Shown here in pieces: positions 25,966-35,046 of a stretch of DNA of 64,000 nt (position 1 is the first letter of the stretch; each line of letters starts with the position of its first letter). The stretch spans positions 1 through 64,000 of the forward strand of contig JAFSDK010000058.1 of assembly GCA_017436255.1 (NCBI GenBank), read 5' to 3'. The translations under genes and the position numbers were made by a program. The notes under the pieces were generated by a model. That model did no database searches. It was not told the origin of the DNA and saw only the letters and a program-made list of their open reading frames with translations. The stretch comes from Clostridia bacterium (GTDB lineage Bacteria > Bacillota > Clostridia > Oscillospirales > Acutalibacteraceae).

Positions 25966-26502
25966 ATGAAAACTACACAAATTCTTATTGCCGGTTTCGG
26001 CGGTCAAGGTGTTTTATTTGCCGGTAAATTATTGGCTTATAAAGGACTTATTGAAGATAAAAACGTAAGTTGGCTACCTTCATATGGTCCTGAAATGCGT
26101 GGTGGTACCGCTAACTGCAGTGTTATCATTAGTGATACTCCCGTAGGTTCACCTATCGTATCTGCACCTGATTGTTTGATTGCTATGAATCTTCCGTCAC
26201 TTCTTAAGTATAAAGATTCTGTTGTTTCTGGCGGTGTAATAATTATTGATTCAACACTAATTACTGAGAAAATTGATAGAGACGACGTTTCTGTTTACTA
26301 TGTTCCTGCTACTAAAATGGCTAATGACGAAGGCTTTTCAACCCTTGCTAATATGATACTTATTGGTAAGCTTTTAGATGCTTGTGACGAGTTTACCATT
26401 GATGGCACTGAAGCAGCGCTTGAAAAGGTTATTCCTCCGCGTAAGGCTGAAATGTTAGGTATTAACCTTAAAGCAATTAAACTAGGCTATGATTTTAAAT
26501 AA
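25966..26502 (+). CDS. vorC: 2-oxoacid:ferredoxin oxidoreductase gamma subunit
   Basis: 178 residues. The gamma-domain signature is clear: [19 protein letters not shown] at the N-terminus, then [18 protein letters not shown]. This subunit contributes to CoA handling and assembly of the heterotetramer in the KOR/VOR family. It follows vorA by 17 bases with a GGGGAGG ribosome site and precedes ilvE by 18 bases. With this gene the oxidoreductase is complete. Confidence 0.9.
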   Translation: MKTTQILIAGFGGQGVLFAGKLLAYKGLIEDKNVSWLPSYGPEMRGGTANCSVIISDTPVGSPIVSAPDCLIAMNLPSLLKYKDSVVSGGVIIIDSTLITEKIDRDDVSVYYVPATKMANDEGFSTLANMILIGKLLDACDEFTIDGTEAALEKVIPPRKAEMLGINLKAIKLGYDFK

Positions 26503-26520
26503 TTTAAAGAAGGTATTGTA

Positions 26521-27585
26521 ATGTTAGATATCAAAATCACAAAAACAACTACCCCTAAAGAGAAACCTGCTAAGGGTGCCGCTTTAGGTTTTGGTCGTAT
26601 ATTTACCGACCATATGTTTATTATGAACTATACCGAGGGTAAGGGTTGGCACGATGCACGTATTGAGCCTTATCATAATCTTGAACTTTCACCTGCATCA
26701 ATGGTTTTCCATTATGGTCAGGAAATGTTTGAGGGCCTTAAGGCATACAGAAATGGTGATGCCGCTTATCTTTTCCGCCCTGATATGAACGCTAAGCGTG
26801 CTAACGCTTCTAACGAGCGTCTTTGCATACCTGAAATTCCCGAAGAATACTTTGTTGAGGCTGTTAAAGAACTTGTAAAGGTTGATAAGGATTGGATTCC
26901 TACCGATGAAGGTACTTCACTTTATATCCGTCCTTTCGTTATCGCAACCGATGACTTCCTTGGTGTTGCTCCCTCAAAAACATATATGTTTATAGTCATT
27001 CTTTCACCCAGTGGCGCCTACTACGCAAGTGGCTTAGCACCCGTTGGCATTTGGATTGAAGACGAATACGTACGTGCCGTTAAGGGTGGTATGGGCTTCG
27101 CTAAAACAGGCGGTAACTATGCCGCAAGCCTTATTGCTCAGGTTAAGGCACACGACGGTGGCTATTCTCAGGTACTTTGGCTCGACGGCGTTGAAAGAAA
27201 GTACATTGAAGAAGTTGGCGCAATGAATATCTTCTTTAAAATAAACGGTAAGATTGTAACTCCTATGCTCAATGGTAGCATTTTACCTGGTATTACTCGT
27301 AATTCGGTAATTCAGGTTTGCAAATCTTGGGGTTACGAAGTTGAAGAAAGAAAGATTAGCGTTGACGAATTAGTTGCTGCAGCTAAAAATGGTTCTCTTG
27401 AAGAAGTATTTGGTACAGGTACTGCAGCAGTTATTTCACCTGTTGGTAAGCTTCGCTACGTTGATGATGTTATGGAAATCGGCGGAGGCAAAATCGGTGA
27501 GCTTACCCAGAAACTTTATGATACCATTACCGGTATACAGTGGGGCAAAACCGAAGACCCATTTGGTTGGAGAGTTGAACTCTAA
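26521..27585 (+). CDS. ilvE: Branched-chain amino-acid aminotransferase
   Basis: 354-residue fold type IV PLP enzyme that interconverts Val, Leu and Ile with their 2-oxoacids using glutamate. The PLP lysine is in GFAKTGGNYAASL, and other signatures are YGQEMFEGLKAYR, YIRPFVIA, EEVGAMNIFF and VFGTGTAAVISPVG. Length matches the larger bacterial IlvE subtype. It sits 18 bases after vorC, so the oxidoreductase product 2-oxoacids could be aminated directly. This pairing is the strongest contextual reason to assign the oxidoreductase to branched-chain metabolism. Confidence 0.94.
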   Translation: MLDIKITKTTTPKEKPAKGAALGFGRIFTDHMFIMNYTEGKGWHDARIEPYHNLELSPASMVFHYGQEMFEGLKAYRNGDAAYLFRPDMNAKRANASNERLCIPEIPEEYFVEAVKELVKVDKDWIPTDEGTSLYIRPFVIATDDFLGVAPSKTYMFIVILSPSGAYYASGLAPVGIWIEDEYVRAVKGGMGFAKTGGNYAASLIAQVKAHDGGYSQVLWLDGVERKYIEEVGAMNIFFKINGKIVTPMLNGSILPGITRNSVIQVCKSWGYEVEERKISVDELVAAAKNGSLEEVFGTGTAAVISPVGKLRYVDDVMEIGGGKIGELTQKLYDTITGIQWGKTEDPFGWRVEL

Positions 27586-27601
27586 TTCTTGGAGGTAAAC
27601 A

Positions 27602-28888
27602 ATGAGTAATTATAATATTGAAACAAAATGTGTTCAAGGCGGTTACACACCGGGTAACGGTGAACCGCGTCAGATACCGATAATTCAGAGCACTACCTTT
27701 AAATATGCTACCAGCGAAGATATGGGTAAACTCTTTGATTTAGAGGCAAGCGGCTATTTCTACACCCGTTTACAGAACCCTACTAACGATTCCGTTGCTG
27801 CTAAAATTTGCGATATGGAAGGCGGAACTGCTGCTATGCTTACCTCATCAGGTCAAGCAGCAAACTTTTACAGTGTTTTCAATATTGCTAATTGTGGCGA
27901 CCATATCGTTTCTTCATCTGCTATTTATGGCGGTACTTATAATTTGTTTGCTGTAACAATGAAGAAGATGGGTATTGAATTTACATTTATTTCACCTGAT
28001 TGTTCCGATGAAGAACTTGAGGCTGCTTTTAGACCTAATACAAAGGCTGTATTTGGTGAAACAATTGCTAACCCTGCAGTTAGTGTGTTGGATATTGAAA
28101 AGTTTGCCAATGCTGCACACAAGCACGGTGTTCCGCTTATTATTGATAACACCTTTGCTACCCCCGTAAACTGCCGTCCTTTTGAATGGGGCGCAGATAT
28201 CGTAACCCATTCAACAACAAAATATATGGATGGTCACGGTGCCGGTGTCGGTGGTTGTATTGTTGATTCCGGTAAATTTGATTGGACTAAGTATGCAGAT
28301 AAATATCCCGGACTTTGCACACCAGATGACAGTTATCACGGCGTTACATACACCGAGCGTTTCGGACTTGAAGGTGCCTTTATTACCAAGGCAACCGCAC
28401 AGTTGATGCGTGATTTTGGCTCAATTCAGTCACCGCAGAACGCATTTTTACTTAACTTAGGTCTTGAAAGTCTACATTTAAGAATTAAAAAACATTGCGA
28501 GAATGGTCTTGCAGTTGCTAAATATCTTAAAAACAACGAAAAGGTTGCTTGGGTATCTTATCCTGATTTAGAAGGGGATAAGTACTACGACTTAGCTAAG
28601 AAGTACTTGCCTAATGGTTCTTGCGGTGTTGTAAGCTTTGGTGTTAAGGGTGGCAGAGCTGCTGCAGAAAAATTGATGAAGAATTTGAAAATTGCAGCCA
28701 TTGAAACCCACGTTGCCGATGCAAGAACTTGTTGCTTACATCCTGCAAGCGCAACCCATCGTCAGATGAACGAAGAGGAACTAATTGCAGCAGGTGTACC
28801 GGGTGACCTTATCCGTTATTCTTGCGGTATTGAAAATGCCGAAGATTTAATCGCTGATTTACAGCAAGCATTTGATAAGATTGACTAA
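27602..28888 (+). CDS. metY: O-acetylhomoserine sulfhydrylase (aminocarboxypropyltransferase)
   Basis: 428-residue PLP enzyme of the Cys/Met metabolism class; makes homocysteine (or methionine) from O-acetylhomoserine plus sulfide (or methanethiol). The PLP lysine is in [12 protein letters not shown]; also [27 protein letters not shown], and the C-terminal [10 protein letters not shown] and [13 protein letters not shown]. The long insert ([13 protein letters not shown]) is typical of MetY rather than MetB. It follows ilvE by 16 bases with a GGAGG site and precedes metA. No SAM riboswitch lies between, so it may depend on the upstream valine T-box transcript. Confidence 0.92.
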   Translation: MSNYNIETKCVQGGYTPGNGEPRQIPIIQSTTFKYATSEDMGKLFDLEASGYFYTRLQNPTNDSVAAKICDMEGGTAAMLTSSGQAANFYSVFNIANCGDHIVSSSAIYGGTYNLFAVTMKKMGIEFTFISPDCSDEELEAAFRPNTKAVFGETIANPAVSVLDIEKFANAAHKHGVPLIIDNTFATPVNCRPFEWGADIVTHSTTKYMDGHGAGVGGCIVDSGKFDWTKYADKYPGLCTPDDSYHGVTYTERFGLEGAFITKATAQLMRDFGSIQSPQNAFLLNLGLESLHLRIKKHCENGLAVAKYLKNNEKVAWVSYPDLEGDKYYDLAKKYLPNGSCGVVSFGVKGGRAAAEKLMKNLKIAAIETHVADARTCCLHPASATHRQMNEEELIAAGVPGDLIRYSCGIENAEDLIADLQQAFDKID

Positions 28889-28905
28889 TTTTTGGAGAAC
28901 TTTTT

Positions 28906-29835
28906 ATGCCTATTAAAATACCTAACGATCTACCTGCAACCGAAGTTTTGCGTAATGAAAATATTTTCGTTATGACCGAAACTCGTGCGGTTTCTCAGGA
29001 TATAAGACCGCTTAAAATTTTAATACTCAACTTGATGCCTACAAAAATCGATACCGAAACGCAATTATCCAGATTGCTTGGAAATACGCCGTTACAGGTT
29101 GAAATCGATTTGATGAACACAGCATCACACGCTTCTAAAAACACTTCACAGGAACATTTATTGGCGTTTTACAAGACATTTGAGGATGTAAAACACAACT
29201 ATTACGATGGTATGATTATTACCGGTGCTCCTGTTGAACTTATGGAGTTTGAAGAGGTTGATTATTGGGATGAACTTTGCACCATTTTTGAATGGACCAA
29301 GAAGCACGTTCACAGTACCTTCCACATTTGTTGGGGTGCCCAAGCGGGATTATATTATCATTTTGGTATAAACAAGCATAAGCTTGACAAAAAAATGTTT
29401 GGTATATTTCCGCATAAGGTTGACCACAAAGGCTCAATACTTTTCCGTGGCTCTGATGATATATTTATGGTACCGCACTCACGTCACACTACAATAAATA
29501 GGGAAGACGTTGAGGCAGTCGATGCCCTTAAAATACTCGCTTCATCCGATGAAGCAGGTGTTTATGCCGTTTCAACCGACGAGGGTAAACAGATATTTAT
29601 TACGGGTCATTCAGAGTATGATGCTAATACTTTGAATAAAGAATATTTAAGGGATAAAAATGCAGGATTACCTATAGATATTCCTAAAAATTATTTCCCG
29701 AATGACGATGATTCGCAACCGCCGCTTGTTTCCTGGCGTTCACATGCCAATCTGCTTTATTCAAACTGGCTTAACTACTTTGTATATCAGACAACACCAT
29801 ACGATATTGAAAATATCGATAACGCAACAAAATAA
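28906..29835 (+). CDS. metA: Homoserine O-acetyltransferase (MetA family)
   Basis: 309 residues. Nucleophile Cys142 in [10 protein letters not shown], with HSRHTT and GHSEYDAN supplying the catalytic His and Glu. In this family residue 111 predicts the acyl donor: Glu favours acetyl-CoA and Gly succinyl-CoA. Here position 111 is Glu (GAPVELMEF), so O-acetylhomoserine is the likely product, matching the substrate of the adjacent MetY. It begins 17 bases after metY. A hairpin with T-run follows the stop. Confidence 0.93.
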   Translation: MPIKIPNDLPATEVLRNENIFVMTETRAVSQDIRPLKILILNLMPTKIDTETQLSRLLGNTPLQVEIDLMNTASHASKNTSQEHLLAFYKTFEDVKHNYYDGMIITGAPVELMEFEEVDYWDELCTIFEWTKKHVHSTFHICWGAQAGLYYHFGINKHKLDKKMFGIFPHKVDHKGSILFRGSDDIFMVPHSRHTTINREDVEAVDALKILASSDEAGVYAVSTDEGKQIFITGHSEYDANTLNKEYLRDKNAGLPIDIPKNYFPNDDDSQPPLVSWRSHANLLYSNWLNYFVYQTTPYDIENIDNATK

Positions 29836-29846
29836 TAGCATAAAAT
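29816..29846 (+). promoter_or_regulatory. Candidate sigma-E-type promoter of spoIVA
   Basis: CATAAAAT (29839-29846) resembles the SigE -10 CATACANT, with an ATCGATAAC -35-like segment (29816-29823) 15 bases upstream. It overlaps the metA stop. Transcription would begin inside the 5' arm of the following hairpin. Confidence 0.35.
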
Positions 29847-29901
29847 AAATCCTTCGCTCATATCCTTTAACAAGTGGAAATTTATGAGCGGAGGATTTTT
29901 T
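29847..29901 (+). terminator. Hairpin with T-run between metA and spoIVA, containing the spoIVA ribosome site
   Basis: A 15-16-bp stem (AATCCTTCGCTCATA 29848-29862 with TATGAGCGGAGGATT 29883-29897, one G-U) and 20-base loop followed by six T. It looks like the metA-operon terminator, but its 3' arm contains GGAGG, the spoIVA ribosome site. Read-through transcripts should therefore be poorly translated for spoIVA. Confidence 0.75.
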
Positions 29902-31383
29902 ATGCAAACTCAGAAAAATATTTATAAAGACATTTCCGAGCGTACCGATGGTAATATTTATATAGGGGTTGTAGGTCCTGTAAGAAGCGGTAAATCTACA
30001 TTTATTAAACAGTTTATGGACAAATTGGTGATACCCAATATTGAAGGTCAATTTGAGCGAGAAAGAGCTAATGATGAGTTGCCACAATCTTCCGCAGGAA
30101 GAACAATAATGACTACAGAGCCAAAATTTGTGCCTGAAAATGCTATTAATATAAAATTAGATGAAACTGCAGGATTTAACGTGCGTTTAATTGACTGTGT
30201 AGGTTATATTGTTCCAAGTTCACTCGGGTACATCGAGGAAGACCAACCGCGTATGGTAATGACTCCTTGGTATGATAGTGCTATACCGTTTAATATGGCT
30301 GCAGAAATTGGTACAAAAAAGGTAATTAATGAGCATTCGACAATTGGCCTTGTAATAACTACTGATGGCTCAATAAGTGATATACCGCGCGATGAGTATG
30401 CTGAAGCCGAGCAGCGAGTGATTAACGAATTAAAGGAAATTAATAAACCATTTATTGTTCTTCTGAATTGTATTAATCCTAATAGCGTAGAATCTCAAAA
30501 ATTAGCTGAAAATTTATCTAACAGTTACGGTGTACCTGTAATGGCAGTTAGTTGTTTAGAACTATCAGAAGCTAATATTAAGCAAATTTTGGCACAAATA
30601 TTATATGAATTTCCTATTAAAGAAATAAAGGTTGACTTTCCACTGTGGATAAACTCATTGCCTCTGGAACATTGGCTTCGTTCACGTATTGTTGAAACCG
30701 TAAAAAATTCATGCAAAGGTTTGTCTAAAATTAGAGATATTAATATTTTTGAAAACAATGTTAAACATAATGAATTTATTAGCGGTGCCACTACCGATTG
30801 TATTGAACTAGGTATGGGTTCAGCGCGTGTGAAAATTAATGTTGCTAAAGAGTTGTATTATAAAATTCTTACTGAAATGTCTGAAATTGATATTAAAGAT
30901 GATGAAGATTTATTACATAATTTAATCGAATTAGCAGCTATTAAAAGGCAGTTTATGCGCTTTAAAAATGCACTAGATGAAGTCGAATCAACCGGTTATG
31001 GTATAGTAATGCCTCAAATTGAGGAGTTATCTCTTGAGGAACCTGAAATAATGCGTCAAGGCGGCAGATATGGCGTTAGACTAAGGGCTTCGGCACCGTC
31101 AATTCATATGATGAAGGCCGACATTACAACCGAAGTTAGTCCAATTGTTGGTAGCGAAAAGCAGAGTGAAGATTTAATTATGTATTTATTAAGTGAATTT
31201 GAAGAGGATCCCGTCAAAATATGGGATTCAAACATATTTGGAAAATCTTTGCACGAACTTGTTAATGAAGGTTTGCATGCGAAACTTTCGCATATGCCTG
31301 TTGATGCCCGAATGCGACTACAAGAAACCCTTGAAAGAGTAATTAACGAAGGCTGTAATGGCTTAGTATGTATTATTTTATAA
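29902..31383 (+). CDS. spoIVA: SpoIVA, spore-coat basement-layer ATPase
   Basis: 493 residues from ATG 29902, close to the family length. An N-terminal TRAFAC-like NTPase domain has the P-loop GVVGPVRSGKST (about 22-33), IMTTEPKFVPE and LIDCVGYIVP. A long middle domain and a C-terminal polymerising region end in ERVINEGCNGLVCIIL. SpoIVA polymerises on the forespore surface using ATP. The frame opens at ATG 29884, but GGAGG at 29890-29894 lies seven bases from ATG 29902, so that start is chosen. The 3' end meets a terminator arm split by repeat copy 2. Confidence 0.94.
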   Translation: MQTQKNIYKDISERTDGNIYIGVVGPVRSGKSTFIKQFMDKLVIPNIEGQFERERANDELPQSSAGRTIMTTEPKFVPENAINIKLDETAGFNVRLIDCVGYIVPSSLGYIEEDQPRMVMTPWYDSAIPFNMAAEIGTKKVINEHSTIGLVITTDGSISDIPRDEYAEAEQRVINELKEINKPFIVLLNCINPNSVESQKLAENLSNSYGVPVMAVSCLELSEANIKQILAQILYEFPIKEIKVDFPLWINSLPLEHWLRSRIVETVKNSCKGLSKIRDINIFENNVKHNEFISGATTDCIELGMGSARVKINVAKELYYKILTEMSEIDIKDDEDLLHNLIELAAIKRQFMRFKNALDEVESTGYGIVMPQIEELSLEEPEIMRQGGRYGVRLRASAPSIHMMKADITTEVSPIVGSEKQSEDLIMYLLSEFEEDPVKIWDSNIFGKSLHELVNEGLHAKLSHMPVDARMRLQETLERVINEGCNGLVCIIL

Positions 31384-31397
31384 AAAAGACGCCTATT

Positions 31398-31674
31398 CGG
31401 AGCGTTCACATAGGGAGAAATTGGTTTTGGAATAAAAAATTGCCCTATATCTATGCCTTAAACCTTGAAATACGCCAGTATATCTGCGGTTTTTCGGCTT
31501 CGATAATAGAACAATTTTTTAAATTACAAAACTGCACGCACCCGAAAAAGATGAATTTTTAGTGGGATAACAGACGAAAATGCACGGTAATGCTGACGCA
31601 TACCGTGCATTTTTAACACATTAGACCGCAAAAATTCACTTTTTCGAGCAAATTATCCCTATGTGATCGCTCCG
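31398..31674 (-). mobile_element. MITE-like repeat, copy 2 (277 bp, complete)
   Basis: Complete element in reverse orientation. Termini are CGGAGCGTTCACATAGGGA and TCCCTATGTGATCGCTCCG, an imperfect inverted repeat of about 20 bp. It lies between the two arms of an intrinsic terminator: AAAAAAGACGCC (31382-31393) on the left and GGCGTCTTTTTTT (31677-31689) on the right, the presumed shared terminator of spoIVA and the convergent recombinase. The inner hairpin reads TGCACGG/CCGTGCA where copy 1 has GGCACGG/CCGTGCC, a compensated change. No ORF of its own. A target-site duplication could not be defined. Confidence 0.85.
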
Positions 31675-32669
31675 TCGGCGTCTTTTTTTGCGTTAGGTTT
31701 AACTTTTGATAGGGGATTAGCGTTAATTGCATCCTCAATTTGTCGATTTGCAACGTGAGTATAAATTTGAGTTGTGCCAAGGTTTGAATGGCCGAGTATT
31801 TCTTTTAAAACACGTACGTCTACGTTTCCTTCTTGATACATTAGTGTTGCGGCGGTGTGACGTAATTTGTGAGTTGAAAGACCTTGGTCACCAAGACCGG
31901 CTTTTTCAAGATATGTTTTAACTATGTGTTGTACGGTTTTGTTACTTATGCGACGCTTATTACGGCTAATAAACAGCGCATTTTTATAGTTTGCAGGTAC
32001 GCCTTCATTGGGTCTGACAGGTAAATAGGCATTTATTGCGTCAATACAAGCCTGATTAAGATAGACCAAACGTTGTTTATTACCTTTACCGGTAATAACA
32101 AGGCTACCATCAGACTTAATATCGCTTAAATTAAGCGAAACAAGCTCAGATAAACGCATTCCACAGTTTAAAAATAGGGTTAAAATACAGTAATCTCTTT
32201 TAGAATTATTACCTGTTACTGAATTTAGTAATTTTAGGGAATCGTCTAAAGTAAGGTGTTTCGGCAATGATTGCTTAATTTTAGGTGATTCAAGCAATTC
32301 GGCGGGGTTAACTTCAAGTAAATGTTCCTGAACTGTCAAATATCTAAAGAAAATACGTAATGTTGAGGCTTTACGGGCGCGTGTTGCGGCGTTATTATCA
32401 CGTTCATTTTTACAGAACACCAAAAATGAATATAAATCAGTTAATGTGATAGTTTTGACTAAATCTATGTCAACGCCCGAAATATCAATTTCATCAAACT
32501 CGATTACAGACGATACAAGACCTCGCGATGATATAATGTATCGAAAGAAGGTCTGCAAATCAAAGAAGTATTCGTCAATTGATTTAGAAGATTTACCTTT
32601 AATAGTTTCATTGTAGGCTAAGAAGTTACGAACTATTAAAGGAGCCGATAATAAAATTTCGTGTTTCAA
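31659..32669 (-). CDS. Tyrosine recombinase, XerC/XerD type
   Basis: 336 residues. N-terminal SAM-like core-binding domain (about 10-115) and a catalytic domain with all signature residues: Arg in CGMRLSELVSLN, Lys in TGKGNKQRL, HKLRHTAAT, LGHSNLGTTQIYTHV with the nucleophile Tyr. The start is TTG 32669 with a GGAG site. Isolated from phage genes, so a chromosomal Xer-type role is likely. The last codons (GAIT) and the stop TAG lie inside repeat copy 2, so insertion altered the extreme C-terminus. A second Xer-like gene is at 61883. Confidence 0.88.
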   Translation of the reverse strand: MKHEILLSAPLIVRNFLAYNETIKGKSSKSIDEYFFDLQTFFRYIISSRGLVSSVIEFDEIDISGVDIDLVKTITLTDLYSFLVFCKNERDNNAATRARKASTLRIFFRYLTVQEHLLEVNPAELLESPKIKQSLPKHLTLDDSLKLLNSVTGNNSKRDYCILTLFLNCGMRLSELVSLNLSDIKSDGSLVITGKGNKQRLVYLNQACIDAINAYLPVRPNEGVPANYKNALFISRNKRRISNKTVQHIVKTYLEKAGLGDQGLSTHKLRHTAATLMYQEGNVDVRVLKEILGHSNLGTTQIYTHVANRQIEDAINANPLSKVKPNAKKDADGAIT

Positions 32670-32702
32670 AATAACAACTCCAAAATTATAACTATTAATT
32701 AA

Positions 32703-32731
32703 ATTATAAATTATAATAATACAATAGTCAA
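32703..32731 (-). promoter_or_regulatory. Promoter of the Xer-type recombinase
   Basis: On the minus strand, TTGACT (32731-32726), 17-base spacer, TATAAT (32708-32703), about 34 bases before the TTG start. Confidence 0.65.
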
Positions 32732-32891
32732 TCTTAAATAGAGGGTACCGTCAGAAGTGGCAATAATACCTATATTTGCAAAATAAACCCTAAAAGCACT
32801 TCCCTTAATTATACAAAATATTCATTTTGTATAATTAGTACTTAAATTTTCGGGGTGTAAAATATTGTATAATTATGTTATCTTCCCTAAA
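32732..32891. other. Non-coding stretch with a 14-bp perfect inverted repeat
   Basis: No gene or good ribosome site seen. TAATTATACAAAAT (32806-32819) and ATTTTGTATAATTA (32824-32837) form a perfect 14-bp inverted repeat with a four-base spacer and no T-run, so it is more like an operator than a terminator. TATAAT-like sequences recur at about 32830 and 32870. Confidence 0.4.
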
Positions 32892-32931
32892 AAACGCAAT
32901 GGTATTTTTAATAGAACCATTGCGTTTAATT
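32892..32931 (-). terminator. Terminator of the nucleoside ABC operon
   Basis: Stem AAACGCAATGGT/ACCATTGCGTTT with a T-run on the minus strand, seven bases after the last permease stop. Confidence 0.85.
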
Positions 32932-32938
32932 AAATCAA

Positions 32939-33925
32939 TTATCTTTCCTCACGGAAATATGTTGTTCCAAGACTCTCAGGTGGTTGTGTCTCACGCTTTT
33001 TACGCATACTTGAAATTGCAAGTACAATAATTGTAACTACGTACGGTAATAATTCAAGTAACTGTTGGTTCTTGGGTGCCAAATTAGGTATTGAGAACGG
33101 AATTACATAAAGTGCGCCAAATAGTACTGAACCTAATATACTTAGCAAAGGACGCCATACTGCGAAAATAACCAAAGCTACCGAAAGCCAACCAAACTGC
33201 TCTACTGCGCTTTTATTCCAACCGCCTGAAAGGTATTGCATTACAAGATGCAAACCACCAAGACCTGAAATGACGCCGCCAAGACAGGTTGCTACGTACT
33301 TATAACGGTTAACGTTAATACCAGCAGCATCTGCTGTTGCGGGGTTTTCCCCTACTGCACGTAAATTTAGACCAATTCGTGTGCGCTTAATAACAATAGC
33401 GGTAATAATGGCAATAATTATAGCAAGATATGTCATAAATCCTGAAGAAAGGAATGCTTTGCCAATAAAACCAAGGTTATCTGCAAATGGAAGTTTAGTC
33501 TGATACGCCATAGCTATCGGCGGAAAAGCCGAAACGCCTGAACTTCCCTCGGCTTTATTATTAATAATACCGCCCAAGAAGTTAGCAAGACCAACACCAA
33601 AAGTCGTTAAAGCAAGACCTGTTACGTTTTGATTTGCACGTAAAGTAATGGTTAAGAAACAGTAAATTAGCGTTGTAAGTAAAGAACCGATGATTGTAGC
33701 CAACAAAGTTACAATTATCGAAACCAACGGATTAAAATTTGAAACAAATGTAGTATAGTAATAGGCGCCAATAACACCAAAAACGCCGCCTAAGGACATA
33801 ATACCGGGTGTACCGAGATTAAGGTTACCGGATTTTTCAGTAATAATCTCACCTGTTGAACCAAAAAGAAGCGTTGAACTATAACCAAGGGTCTGTGTAA
33901 TAAGATTAGAAATTATACCTAACAT
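32939..33925 (-). CDS. ABC permease, BMP/nucleoside-type (second permease)
   Basis: 328 residues, about eight to nine hydrophobic segments. The N-terminal ITEKSGNLNLGTPGIMSLGG and central VGENPATADAAGINVNRYKY are typical of the YufQ/NupC-like branch of the branched-chain-permease superfamily that imports nucleosides. The last gene of the operon, its start overlaps the previous stop by one base, and a terminator follows. It pairs with the 33925 permease. Substrate choice between guanosine-type and other nucleosides is inferred only from the BMP partner and linked xpt. Confidence 0.85.
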   Translation of the reverse strand: MLGIISNLITQTLGYSSTLLFGSTGEIITEKSGNLNLGTPGIMSLGGVFGVIGAYYYTTFVSNFNPLVSIIVTLLATIIGSLLTTLIYCFLTITLRANQNVTGLALTTFGVGLANFLGGIINNKAEGSSGVSAFPPIAMAYQTKLPFADNLGFIGKAFLSSGFMTYLAIIIAIITAIVIKRTRIGLNLRAVGENPATADAAGINVNRYKYVATCLGGVISGLGGLHLVMQYLSGGWNKSAVEQFGWLSVALVIFAVWRPLLSILGSVLFGALYVIPFSIPNLAPKNQQLLELLPYVVTIIVLAISSMRKKRETQPPESLGTTYFREER

Positions 33926-35046
33926 TACTTATCTCCTTTCTGGCGTTTTCTGAAGCTAACTTTATATCTAATAAAGAATTCGCAACCAATTATAAAGAAT
34001 ATAATTATTGCGGTTAAAACTTCGCCAACACTACTATCTATCTTTAGCGCATCGGTTGCAGAAGCACCACCATCACCAAGGAAAACAACTAAAGCAGAAA
34101 CAAAAATCATAATAATCGGGTTGAATTTTGCCATCCAAGAAACAAGAATTGCTGTAAATCCTTGACCACCAACGATACTCTCGTTAATACTCGGTGTCGG
34201 TGAACCTGCAACAAGTAAAAGACCCGTAATACCGCAGATAGCACCCGAAATTGCCATAGTACGAATGATAACCTTTTTAACGTTAATACCGATGTATTTT
34301 GCGGTGTTTTGGCTCTCACCTACTACTGAAATTTCGTATCCTTGTTTGCTGTATTTAAGATAAATAAAAACAAGAATTGTTATAAAGATTACAATTGAAA
34401 TATTAAGATAGTAGTCTTGGCCAAAAAGTTTTGGTAAATATCCGTAACCTGTACGTTCATTTAAAATACCAAGGTCACTTCTACCTGAGCGGTCCTTAAC
34501 CATTATGAAATAACCAACTAGTGTAGTGGCAACATAGTTCATCATAAGTGTAAACAAGGTTTCATTAGTATTCCAAAGTGCCTTAAATATAGCAGGAATA
34601 ATAGCCCAAATAATACCTGCCAACATACTTGTAAGGAACATAACAAGCAATAAAACGGGCTCTTGAAGCGTATTGCCGTACTCAAGCATACAAAATGCAG
34701 CAGCTAGAGCACCAATAAGTACCTGACCTTCAGCACCAATATTCCAGAACTTCATCTTAAATGCAGGTGTTACCGCAAGTGAAATCGCAAGCAAGATAGC
34801 GGTGTGGTGAAGTGCTTTAAGGCGTGTAACATCACCGCCAAATGTACCTTGGAACATTTTTACGTAAACTTCTATAGGACTAAGTCCTGTAACAAGCATA
34901 ATAAACACGGCGCAAACAATTAAGCCCGCCAATAAGCCAATTCCGTGAACTAAAACCGATTTGATACCTGTAATATCATCGCGCTTGGTGAAGTGAATTA
35001 GAGGTTCTTTAACAGTATTTGAACTATTTTTGCTCATTGTTTTCAC
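33925..35046 (-). CDS. ABC permease, BMP/nucleoside-type (first permease)
   Basis: 373 residues. A basic cytoplasmic N-terminus of about 30 residues, then about eight transmembrane segments. The conserved NIGAEGQVLIGALAAAF loop and VVGESQNTAKYIGINVKKV are typical YufP/NupB-like signatures. It forms the heteromeric pore with the downstream permease. The start overlaps the end of the ATPase gene by 23 bases, implying coupled translation. Confidence 0.85.
   Translation of the reverse strand: MKTMSKNSSNTVKEPLIHFTKRDDITGIKSVLVHGIGLLAGLIVCAVFIMLVTGLSPIEVYVKMFQGTFGGDVTRLKALHHTAILLAISLAVTPAFKMKFWNIGAEGQVLIGALAAAFCMLEYGNTLQEPVLLLVMFLTSMLAGIIWAIIPAIFKALWNTNETLFTLMMNYVATTLVGYFIMVKDRSGRSDLGILNERTGYGYLPKLFGQDYYLNISIVIFITILVFIYLKYSKQGYEISVVGESQNTAKYIGINVKKVIIRTMAISGAICGITGLLLVAGSPTPSINESIVGGQGFTAILVSWMAKFNPIIMIFVSALVVFLGDGGASATDALKIDSSVGEVLTAIIIFFIIGCEFFIRYKVSFRKRQKGDK

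Noticed and set aside
23915..26502. Assigning the oxidoreductase to 2-oxoglutarate (Kor)
   Set aside because: The sequence family overlaps, but ilvE and the Val T-box favour a branched-chain VOR; the choice remains inference.
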